Positions 6,723-11,724 of a stretch of 11,724 nucleotides of DNA are shown in pieces. Position 1 is the stretch's first letter, and every line of letters begins with the position of its first letter. The translations under genes were made by a program, and so were the position numbers. This stretch comes from CAZNLH01 sp964573995 (GTDB lineage Bacteria > Gemmatimonadota > CAZMKB01 > CAZNLH01). Below the pieces are notes generated by a model. The model saw nothing but the letters and a program-made list of their open reading frames with translations, searched no databases and had not been told where the DNA came from. Location: assembly GCA_964573995.1 (NCBI GenBank), contig CAZNLH010000047.1:1-11724 (forward strand), given 5' to 3'.

Positions 6723-7658
6723 ATGAAAAGAGTGCTTGTGGCCGACCCTATTTCACCCGAGGGCTTGGAGATCCTCGGGGCGGCGAGCGGCGTGGAAGTC
6801 GTGGTCAGGGATGATATACGCCCTGACGATTTGCTCGTTGAGATAGGTGACTATGATGCCATCATAGTCCGCAGCAAGACGAAGGTGACGCGGGAGGTCA
6901 TAGGGGCTGCAAAGCGGCTCCGGGTGATCGCTCGCGGCGGCGTCGGCCTCGACAATATCGACCTGGCGGCGGCCGAAGAGGCGGGCATCAAGGTGATAAA
7001 CACCCCTTCCGCAAGTTCGATATCGGTTGCCGAGCACGTGCTCGCACTCTGCTTTGCGCTTGCCAGGCACATCCCGAGTGCGCACGCGTCGACCGCAGCC
7101 GGTAAGTGGGAGAAAAAGGCCCTCAAGGGGATAGAACTGACGGGCAAGACACTCGGGATAGTCGGTCTCGGGAGGATAGGCCGGGAGTTGGCGTCGCGAG
7201 CCGCCGGCATAGGTATGAGGGTGATAGGTTCCGATCCCTTCGTCGGCCGCGAGGAGGCAGGTGCATTCAAGGTCGAACTCACCGGGCTTCCACGTGTCCT
7301 GCAGGACTCCGATTTTGTATCCCTGCACGTCCCCCTGAACCTGGAGACCCGTGGGATGATAGGGGCCGCTGAACTCGGGATCATGAAACCGAGCGCCTAC
7401 CTCGTCAACTGCGCCCGCGGCGGTGTCGTGGATGAGGAGGCCCTGTACAACGCGTTGAAGGAGAATAAGATAGCCGGCGCGGCACTTGACGTCTTCGAGA
7501 GCGAGCCGCCCGATGGGAGTCCCATCCTGGGCCTCGAAAACGTTGTCCTTACCCCCCATATCGCGGCGTCCACGTTGGACGGCCAGAGGCGCGTCGGCAT
7601 AGAGGTGGCGGAGAGGGTGCTGGATGAACTGGGCTCCCCGGAGGACGCTGCCCATTGA
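6723..7658 (+). CDS. serA: D-3-phosphoglycerate dehydrogenase, short form without ACT domain
   Basis: The enzyme oxidises 3-phosphoglycerate to 3-phosphohydroxypyruvate with NAD+, the first step of the phosphoserine pathway. The protein has 311 residues from ATG 6723. A TTG one codon earlier (6720) is possible but places GAGGG only 5 bases away, against 8 for the ATG. Family marks are 'VRSKTKV' (about 49-55), 'ARGGVGLDNID' (70-80) and the Rossmann motif GLGRIG (148-153), followed by D171 in 'SDPF', expected for NAD over NADP. The catalytic triad is R232 ('CARGGVVDE'), E261 ('ESEPP') and H279 ('TPHIA'). It ends soon after the second substrate-domain helix, so it lacks the ASB and ACT domains that give serine feedback in longer forms. 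Its TGA overlaps the TTG start of the next gene. Confidence 0.93.
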   Translation: MKRVLVADPISPEGLEILGAASGVEVVVRDDIRPDDLLVEIGDYDAIIVRSKTKVTREVIGAAKRLRVIARGGVGLDNIDLAAAEEAGIKVINTPSASSISVAEHVLALCFALARHIPSAHASTAAGKWEKKALKGIELTGKTLGIVGLGRIGRELASRAAGIGMRVIGSDPFVGREEAGAFKVELTGLPRVLQDSDFVSLHVPLNLETRGMIGAAELGIMKPSAYLVNCARGGVVDEEALYNALKENKIAGAALDVFESEPPDGSPILGLENVVLTPHIAASTLDGQRRVGIEVAERVLDELGSPEDAAH

Positions 7659-8491
7659 AGGAAATCCTCAGGAACATCAGGATAATCCCCCTCGATAGGA
7701 CCCTTAGATCAGAGGAGATCATCCGCAGGCAGGCACGCAAACTCGCGAACTACATGGAACATGACGGGATGCAGCGTGATCCCGTCGTTGTCGTTAAGGA
7801 GGCGGAGAGATATATCGCCCTGGACGGGATGCATCGCGTCGAGGCCCTCAAGTTGACGGGTTGCCGCGACCTGCTGGCCTACCAGGTAGATTATGAAAAT
7901 CACAGGATCGTCCTCGAGAGTTGGGACGCCCTTGTCTGGGGTTGCCCACGTGTCATGGAGGTCCTGAGGGACGAATTCAGGGATTCCGATTACGTGATAA
8001 ACTCGGCCGGCGAAAACGGCCGGGAAGACGTGATGAAGAGGAGGAATATCTTTGCGGTCGTGGACCGGAAGTGGGAGACCTATGCAGTGGGGAAGGGGGG
8101 AGGTGGGGAGGTCGGGCTGGATGAGTTGATAGGCGTCCTCCTCAGGTTCGAGAAGCGGCTCGATGACGAAGGGGCGCGGATAAGGTACGTCGCAAATACG
8201 ACCTCCGAGCGGCAATTCAAGGATTCCGAGGACGACTTCATGGTGATAAGGCCGAGATTCACCAAGAGGGAGGTCCTGGAGAGGACCCTGAGCGGCCACC
8301 TCTTCCCGAGAAAGACGACGAGGCACATCATCGACGAGCGCCCGTTGAGGGTGGGAGTAGCCCTCTCGATATTGAGGCAGAAGACCGATATAAAGGTCAA
8401 GAACGAAATCCTCCAGGCCGAACTGAAGTGGCGGTACGAACACGGAAGGATACGCTTTTACCAGGAGCCCATTATACTGTTTGACGAGTAA
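7655..8491 (+). CDS. ParB-fold protein related to free-serine kinase SerK
   Basis: This 278-residue protein has an N-terminal ParB/sulfiredoxin-fold domain. 'IALDGMHRVEALKLTG' (55-70) carries the D-G-x-H-R box, and 'SEEIIRRQ' (19-26) lines up with the segment of archaeal SerK holding its catalytic Glu (E20 or E21 here). Residues 214-225, 'SGHLFPRKTTRH', closely match a conserved C-terminal 'FSPKTTRH' motif I recall in Thermococcus SerK. SerK is known to phosphorylate free L-serine to O-phosphoserine using ADP, and the ParB-fold SbnI of Staphylococcus is also a free-serine kinase. The position between phosphoglycerate dehydrogenase and a phosphoserine-type aminotransferase strongly supports a role with serine or phosphoserine. 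This protein is somewhat longer than archaeal SerK and has Met where SerK has His in the D-G-H-H-R box, so the phosphoryl donor and direction of reaction are inferred. The start is TTG, overlapping the serA stop (TTGA), with GGAGGA about 9 bases upstream. A DNA-binding ParB role is unlikely. Confidence 0.8.
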   Translation: MKEILRNIRIIPLDRTLRSEEIIRRQARKLANYMEHDGMQRDPVVVVKEAERYIALDGMHRVEALKLTGCRDLLAYQVDYENHRIVLESWDALVWGCPRVMEVLRDEFRDSDYVINSAGENGREDVMKRRNIFAVVDRKWETYAVGKGGGGEVGLDELIGVLLRFEKRLDDEGARIRYVANTTSERQFKDSEDDFMVIRPRFTKREVLERTLSGHLFPRKTTRHIIDERPLRVGVALSILRQKTDIKVKNEILQAELKWRYEHGRIRFYQEPIILFDE

Positions 8492-8506
8492 GGAGCGGAA
8501 CGTTCT

Positions 8507-9795
8507 ATGAAGAGAAGACTCTTTACCCCCGGACCGACGCCAGTCCCTCCGGAGATCATGCTGGAGATGGCCAAGCCGATCAGCCACCACCGGCTGCCCT
8601 CATATGAGCGGTCTTTCGAAAACGTCAACCGCGGGCTAAGGTACCTCTTTCAGACCGAGAACGATGTCTACACTCTGACCTCGTCCGGTACCGGGGGCAT
8701 GGAGGCCGTGGTCTGCAACCTCTTGAGGAGGGACGACCATGTCCTGGTGGTCCGCGGGGGCAAGTTCGGCGAGAGGTGGGGGGAGATCTGCGAGGCATAC
8801 GGCGTGCGGTTCACCCCTATCGATATAGAGTGGGGAAGGAGCGTCGATCCCCAACGGATAGGCGATGCGCTTAAGGCAGAACCGGGGATCAAGGCCGTCT
8901 TCGTGACTCAGAGCGAGACGTCCACGGGTGCGCTCAACGATATCGAGGCGATAGGCAAGGTGGTACGGGGTACAGGGGCCCTGCTCATCGTCGATTCGAT
9001 TACCGGTATAGGGGTCCACGACCTGCAAGTCGACGCCTGGGGCGTAGACGCCGCAGTGACCGGCTCCCAGAAGGGCCTGATGATCCCGCCCGGGCTCGCA
9101 TTCGTCGCCCTGAGCGAAAGGGCCTGGGAGGCAGTTGCATCCTCCGACCTGCCGCGATATTACTTCAGTTTCGAGAAGGCCAGGAAGGCGCTTGAGAAGA
9201 TGCAGAACCCCTTCACGCCGGCACTTACCCTCGTAATGGGGCTGGAGGCGGCCCTAAGGCGAATCGAGGAGGAGGGCCTCGAGAACATCTACAAGCGCCA
9301 TGAACGACTGGCGGAGGCCACGCGTTCCGGTGTCAAGGCCCTCGGGCTCGAACTCCTGGCGGAGCACCCCTCAAACGTCCTGACAGCCGTCCGTGTGCCT
9401 GATGGCGTGGACGGCAAGGCCCTCGTTGCCTACCTGAGGGAGGACCTGGGGATACTATNNNNNNNNNNNNNNNNNNNNNNNNNNNNNNNNNNNNNNNNNN
9501 NNNNNNNNNNNNNNNNNNNNNNNNNNNNNNNNNNNNNNNNNNNNNNNNNNNNNNNNNNGGCGTGGACGGCAAGGCCCTCGTTGCCTACCTGAGGGAGGAC
9601 CTGGGGATACTATTCGCCGGCGGGCAGGCGCACCTGAAGGGAAAGATCTTCAGGATCGCTCACATAGGATACTTCGACGACTTCGACGTCCTTGTCGCGA
9701 TCGCTGGGCTCGAACGGGCGCTGAAGGCGGTCGGGTACGGGGTCGAACTGGGAGTGGGGCTGGCGGCCGCCCAGGAATTCCTGGGGAGGAACTGA
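8507..9795 (+). CDS. Class V aminotransferase, probable phosphoserine aminotransferase; interrupted by an assembly gap
   Basis: This PLP-dependent enzyme of the alanine/serine-glyoxylate aminotransferase group is likely to convert 3-phosphohydroxypyruvate plus an amino donor to O-phosphoserine, judging by its operon. The N-terminus 'LFTPGPTPVPPEIM' is the group's signature. D163 ('IVDSITG') should bind the pyridine nitrogen, K189 ('TGSQKGL') forms the Schiff base, and 'KIFRIAHIGY' near the end carries the carboxylate-binding Arg. A 100-N gap splits the gene, with an identical 55-bp sequence on each side. Removing the Ns and one copy (155 bases) restores a single 377-residue frame of normal family length, so the apparent frame change is artificial. 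AAGGAG lies 11 bases before the ATG. It starts 15 bases after the SerK-like gene and its TGA abuts the next GTG. Classical SerC is a different subfamily, hence no symbol. True glyoxylate aminotransferase activity is the main alternative. Confidence 0.88.
9404..9613. repeat. Identical 55-bp sequence on both sides of the assembly gap
   Basis: Bases 9404-9458 and 9559-9613 are identical. Both encode 'VDGKALVAYLREDLGIL' in the same aminotransferase. This is an unmerged contig-end overlap rather than a biological repeat; 55 is a common assembler k-mer length. Confidence 0.95.
9459..9558. other. Assembly gap of exactly 100 Ns
   Basis: The run of 100 undefined bases is the conventional length for a gap of unknown size. 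Because the flanks overlap by 55 bp, the true gap is probably zero or negative in length and nothing is missing from the gene. Confidence 0.98.
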
Positions 9796-10488
9796 GTGAA
9801 TCGAATCGTCTTTGACATAGAGACAGTCGGGCTCCCGTGGGATACATGGAGCGAAGCGACCCGTGAATACCTGGTGGGTAGATCGGGCGCCGGCGCCGGG
9901 GAGGAGTCGACGAAGGAGCGGCTCGGTCTCTCGGCCCCCACTGGGAAGGTCGTGGCCATCGCCATGATGAACCCGGATACCGGGCGAGGCGGCGTGTATT
10001 ACGAGGCCCCCGGCGGTGACGCGGAGGGCGGCGTGGTCGAAGAAGAGGGGATTCGTTTCGAGTGCGGTACAGAGGAGGAGATCATACGCCGCTTCTGGAG
10101 GGACATCGGGAACTACGATCAATGGATCACGTACAACGGCAGGACCTTCGACATCCCGTTCCTCACGCAGAGGTCCATCATCCTCGGCATCAAGCCATCG
10201 AGGACGCTCGATGCCCCGAGATATCGTCTCAAGCCCCACTGTGACCTGATGGATGTCCTGTCGTTCTTCGGCGCCACGCGCCCATTCAGCCTCTCTTTCT
10301 GGTGCGGGACGATGGGGATAGAGGATCCGAAGGGAAAGGGCGTCGACGGCTCGGCCATCGGTGACTTGTACGCGAACGGTAGGCACCTCGAAATTGCCCG
10401 GTACTGCCTGCGGGATGTCGAGGCCACGGCGGAACTCTTCCGGCTGGTGGAGGAGCGCTACCTATCCCTGCGGTACGATTGGCGTTGA
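9796..10488 (+). CDS. Predicted 3'-5' exonuclease (PolB-like exonuclease domain, DEDDy)
   Basis: This 230-residue stand-alone nuclease domain of the RNase H fold resembles the predicted PolB-like exonuclease family (PF10108). It should remove nucleotides from 3' ends using two metal ions. Exo I is 'FDIET' with D7 and E9. Exo II is 'YNGRTFDIPFL' with D119. 'HCDLMDVLSFFG' (148-159) is a family segment. Exo III is Y203-x3-D207 in 'ARYCLRDVEAT', the Tyr form. No polymerase domain follows. The GTG start directly follows the aminotransferase TGA, with GGGGAGGA five bases upstream, so it belongs to the serine operon by position although its function is unrelated. It may be there only for co-expression. 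Whether it acts on DNA or RNA is unknown. Opposite-strand frames here are shadows. Confidence 0.87.
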   Translation: MNRIVFDIETVGLPWDTWSEATREYLVGRSGAGAGEESTKERLGLSAPTGKVVAIAMMNPDTGRGGVYYEAPGGDAEGGVVEEEGIRFECGTEEEIIRRFWRDIGNYDQWITYNGRTFDIPFLTQRSIILGIKPSRTLDAPRYRLKPHCDLMDVLSFFGATRPFSLSFWCGTMGIEDPKGKGVDGSAIGDLYANGRHLEIARYCLRDVEATAELFRLVEERYLSLRYDWR

Positions 10489-10508
10489 GTTACAGCGCTG
10501 GAACGGTT

Positions 10509-10553
10509 GGTATCAGGCCGATACCGTCTGTCTTGGATACGGGTAATGTTTTT
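10509..10553 (+). terminator. Possible operon terminator
   Basis: GGTATC (10509-10514) and GATACC (10520-10525) make a 6-bp stem with a 5-base loop about 20 bases after the exonuclease stop. A related GGATAC follows and a TTTTT run occurs at 10549-10553. The T run is too far from the stem for a classic terminator, so confidence is low. The 94 bases between the converging genes hold nothing else. Confidence 0.25.
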
Positions 10554-10582
10554 CTTGGAGCGGAGAGAGACGATTTCTCGGC

Positions 10583-10786
10583 TTACGACTTACGGTTCTC
10601 TGTAAAGGCCTTGTGTGCCTGGTTGACGCTATCCACGAACCTCTCCCACTCGTCGAACTTGAAGGCGCAACTCGCCGAGACGTCGGCAGAGGCGATGAAT
10701 AGCCCCACCTCTTCTTCATCCATCACGCAGCCTACCGACAGGTAATCACCGATCTTCGTCTCGTCGAGCAGTGTTGTCGCTTCCAT
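10583..10786 (-). CDS. Small acidic protein of unknown function
   Basis: This 67-residue protein has 14 acidic and 6 basic side chains, including an acidic patch 'MDEEEVG' (22-28). The middle, 'LFIASADVSASCAFKFDEW', suggests strands followed by the helix 'ERFVDSVNQAHKAF'. Two cysteines (C20, C40) are present. I do not recognise the family. The gene is supported by AAGGAGG (10797-10791) placed 4 bases before the ATG. That ribosome site overlaps the stop of the 51-residue gene upstream, so the two form an operon. No signal peptide or membrane segment is seen. It sits tail-to-tail with the exonuclease gene. Confidence 0.72.
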   Translation of the reverse strand: MEATTLLDETKIGDYLSVGCVMDEEEVGLFIASADVSASCAFKFDEWERFVDSVNQAHKAFTENRKS

Positions 10787-10796
10787 GACGCCTCCT

Positions 10797-10952
10797 TCAG
10801 AAGGGGAATTTCCATACCTTGCGAACGATCTTCCGTCCGATGTACTTGTTCTTTGCGCGCCGGGCGATCCTCTTGGGATCCCCGCTGGACAGTTTCTCTA
10901 TGTCGTTGGCCGCACGGGCCAATTTGTAAAGGAAACTCACCGTCTTCGACAT
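10797..10952 (-). CDS. Small basic protein of unknown function
   Basis: This 51-residue protein, MSKTVSFLYK... ending KVWKFPF, has 15 Lys/Arg and only 3 acidic residues. The central 'SGDPKRIARRAKNKYIGRK' is a basic segment likely to bind nucleic acid. Short proteins of the general pattern 'R-A-x-N-D-x-x-K-x-x-x-G-D-P-K-x-x-x-R-R' occur in many bacteria without known function. The start is supported by GGGAGGG six bases before ATG. Its stop codon lies within the ribosome binding site of the acidic 67-residue gene, so the pair is translated from one message. A strong promoter lies at 11119-11147. It is easily missed because it is so short. A role with the acidic partner is inference. Confidence 0.72.
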   Translation of the reverse strand: MSKTVSFLYKLARAANDIEKLSSGDPKRIARRAKNKYIGRKIVRKVWKFPF

Positions 10953-10983
10953 TTGAGTCCCTCCCCTGGAAAAAGATGACTCT

Positions 10984-11040
10984 CCGGGGCCGAAGCCACC
11001 GCTTTGCCGACCGGATGCCCGGAAGCACCCAAGGCCCCGG
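10984..11040 (-). repeat. 8-bp inverted repeat in the leader of the small-gene operon
   Basis: CCGGGGCC (10984-10991) and GGCCCCGG (11033-11040) are exact inverted copies 41 bases apart. They lie in the roughly 160-base transcribed leader upstream of the 51-residue gene, close to its ribosome binding site. A structured leader is plausible, but GC-rich DNA yields such pairs by chance. Confidence 0.4.
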
Positions 11041-11118
11041 GCCGTCCGGCCTCGGATTCTCCATCAGATTGACGAACAGGCCCGTCAAGTATATGCGGGA
11101 TAATCTTTGACACTACCA

Positions 11119-11147
11119 ATTGTATACGGTATGAAGGGTCTTGTCAA
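11119..11147 (-). promoter_or_regulatory. Strong sigma70-type promoter for the small-gene operon
   Basis: On the minus strand, TTGACA (11147-11142, 6/6), a 17-bp spacer and TACAAT (11124-11119, 5/6) form a near-consensus promoter. Transcription would start near 11112 and run left through a leader of about 160 bases into the 51- and 67-residue genes. Confidence 0.7.
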
Positions 11148-11175
11148 GTTGGTCCCTTTCGTGTACCGCCCGGTC

Positions 11176-11217
11176 GGCGGCGGGAAGAAGGGCCGTTCCT
11201 TGCGAATGGCCGCCGCC
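11176..11217. repeat. Nested inverted repeats between divergent promoters
   Basis: An outer GGCGGC/GCCGCC stem (11176-11181 with 11212-11217) encloses GGCCGTTC-CTTGC-GAATGGCC (11191-11211), an 8-bp stem with one G-T pair and a 5-base loop. Nine unpaired bases (11182-11190) bulge on one side only. It is upstream of both promoters, so it would act as DNA or as a folded single strand rather than as a leader RNA. Confidence 0.5.
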
Positions 11218-11301
11218 CTTTGCAATGTTCGGGATCCCGGGATTATACGTGACTGTCGAGGGGCCCCTATTTCCGGGGCGTTTATTCCTACAGAATTTCC
11301 C

Positions 11302-11330
11302 TTGACAATATTTGTTAAATGCCATATAAT
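11302..11330 (+). promoter_or_regulatory. Fully consensus sigma70 promoter for the integrase gene
   Basis: TTGACA (11302-11307) and TATAAT (11325-11330) are both perfect and separated by the optimal 17 bp. Transcription should start near 11337, about 70 bases before the integrase ATG. The spacer contains GTTAAAT, a match to the integron core-site pattern GTTRRRY, but a 7-base degenerate match may be chance. Confidence 0.8.
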
Positions 11331-11407
11331 GCCGGTATGTTGCATCAAGAAGGTATTCGTAGAGCACCGTGTGAATTAACAGGGATGGCCGTGACCAGGA
11401 AACTCAA

Positions 11408-11724
11408 ATGGAACATATGCTCCTTCATTATCCCATCTTAGAGGGAAGAACTGACCATCCGAGGATCGCCGACAGGCCGCCGCGGGCACACCGGGGCCCC
11501 AAACTCCTCGATCGAGTCCGTTACGCCATTCGCGCCCGCCACTACAGTGTGAGCACGGAGAGGGCTTATGTCGGCTGGATCAAGCGCTTCATACTATATC
11601 ATTATAAGCGCCACCCCTTGGAGATGGGAGAAAAAGAGATCACCTCCTTCCTGTCTCATCTGGCCGTTGAACGCCACGTGAGCGCCTCTACGCAGAACCA
11701 GGCCCTGAGCGCGATCCTCTTCCT
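11408..11724 (+). CDS. Integron-integrase-family tyrosine recombinase, N-terminal part (runs off the window)
   Basis: The frame is open from ATG 11408 to the window end, giving 105 residues. Residues 33-105, 'LLDRVRYAIRARHYSVST' through 'ERAYVGWIKRFILYH', 'KRHP', 'EITSFLSHLAVERHVSAST' and 'QNQALSAILF', closely follow the SAM-like core-binding domain of IntI-type integrases (IntI1 has 'HYSLRTEQAYVNWVRAFIRFH' and 'VSVSTHRQALAALLFF'). The catalytic domain with R-H-R-Y, and the extra helix that defines true integron integrases, lie beyond the window, so activity and exact class cannot be judged. AGGA lies 7 bases before the ATG, and an in-frame ATG at 11417 is an alternative start. In integrons this enzyme inserts cassettes at attI, but IntI-like genes without cassettes are common in candidate phyla. 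Confidence 0.85.
   Translation, partial: MEHMLLHYPILEGRTDHPRIADRPPRAHRGPKLLDRVRYAIRARHYSVSTERAYVGWIKRFILYHYKRHPLEMGEKEITSFLSHLAVERHVSASTQNQALSAILF

Larger units (their letters stand above)
10953..11407. other. Divergent control region between the small-gene pair and the integrase (455 bp)
   Basis: This gene-free stretch carries two strong promoters pointing outward (11119-11147 minus, 11302-11330 plus) and a set of inverted repeats. These are an 8-bp pair CCGGGGCC/GGCCCCGG in the minus-strand leader, a nested hairpin at 11176-11217, and two 10-bp palindromes at 11230-11239 and 11259-11268. Short open frames on both strands (about 85-118 residues) have no plausible start context or recognisable content and overlap each other, so none is called. 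Confidence 0.6.

Noticed and set aside
7655..8491. ParB chromosome-partition protein
   Set aside because: There is no helix-turn-helix domain, no ParA neighbour and no parS; the SerK-like C-terminal motif and the serine-pathway neighbours fit better.
6753..8590. Minus-strand frames of about 300 residues opposite serA and the SerK-like gene
   Set aside because: They are antisense shadows of well-supported genes with no family features.
8507..9592. Frameshifted or broken aminotransferase
   Set aside because: The change of frame is produced by 100 Ns plus a duplicated 55 bp. Removing 155 bases restores one intact frame.
10732..11088. 118-residue minus-strand frame covering the leader and both small genes
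   Set aside because: It overlaps two genes with good ribosome sites in another frame, and its own start lacks one.
11085..11379. Short frames (84-90 residues) on both strands upstream of the integrase
   Set aside because: They cross both strong promoters and the palindrome cluster, overlap one another, and show no recognisable sequence.
10480..11407. Integron attC or attI sites around the small genes
   Set aside because: GTTGAGT at 10484-10490 and GTTAAAT at 11314-11320 match GTTRRRY, but the first overlaps the exonuclease stop and has no partner box, and the second points toward the integrase rather than away from it. No RYYYAAC/GTTRRRY pair flanking a stem was found.
11385..11441. An 18-codon leader-peptide-like frame (MAVTRKLKW...) overlapping the integrase start
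   Set aside because: It is short enough to occur by chance, and the integrase frame has its own ATG and ribosome site.
1..11724. CRISPR arrays, tRNA or rRNA genes, insertion sequences
   Set aside because: No regularly spaced repeats, tRNA cloverleaf, conserved rRNA segment or transposase was seen.

Overview
The window looks like a metagenome-assembled scaffold from an uncultured, GC-rich bacterium of the FCB supergroup or a related candidate phylum. The main evidence is the M1-type peptidase at 4244-6586. It ends in a FlgD-like Ig domain with the 'FQNYPNPFNPST' signature and a short 'GVYIYRLRTSG' strand, a C-terminal sorting module typical of secreted proteins in Bacteroidota/Chlorobi and in lineages such as Eisenbacteria, Krumholzibacteriota, Zixibacteria and Latescibacterota. 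I cannot place it more precisely. A run of exactly 100 Ns flanked by two identical 55-bp copies shows that contigs were scaffolded here.

Layout, left to right. (1) About 80-1800: an AT-rich island on the minus strand holding a two-gene type II restriction-modification cassette, a beta-class DNA methyltransferase followed by a BglII-like endonuclease, joined by an ATGA stop/start overlap. Its composition contrasts sharply with the GC-rich remainder, so it was probably acquired. (2) 1855-3312, minus: a secreted protein of unknown function with a perfect EF-hand-type calcium loop and a C-terminal beta-sandwich. It has a good promoter at 3555-3583 and a 9-bp inverted repeat in its long leader. 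(3) 3837-6586, plus: a small CpXC-domain (two CPxC pairs) protein overlapping, by ATGA, a secreted M1 metallopeptidase whose C-terminus carries a putative Ig domain and the sorting domain. (4) 6723-10488, plus: a tightly packed operon of short D-3-phosphoglycerate dehydrogenase, a ParB-fold protein resembling archaeal free-serine kinase SerK, a class V aminotransferase (split by the assembly gap but otherwise intact) and a DEDDy 3'-5' exonuclease. (5) 10583-10952, minus: two small genes, a basic 51-residue protein and an acidic 67-residue protein, behind a strong promoter. (6) 11408-end, plus: the N-terminal part of an integron-integrase-family tyrosine recombinase behind a promoter with both hexamers at consensus and a 17-bp spacer.

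The most interesting system is (4). Phosphoglycerate dehydrogenase and the aminotransferase would take 3-phosphoglycerate to O-phosphoserine. The third gene is not a recognisable SerB phosphatase but a SerK-like protein, a family known to interconvert serine and O-phosphoserine by phosphoryl transfer. The operon may therefore run a phosphatase-free serine/phosphoserine route, either biosynthetic or assimilatory. The right end is an accessory junction: divergent strong promoters, several palindromes, a recombinase and two opposite-charge small proteins. I found no convincing attI or attC site there.
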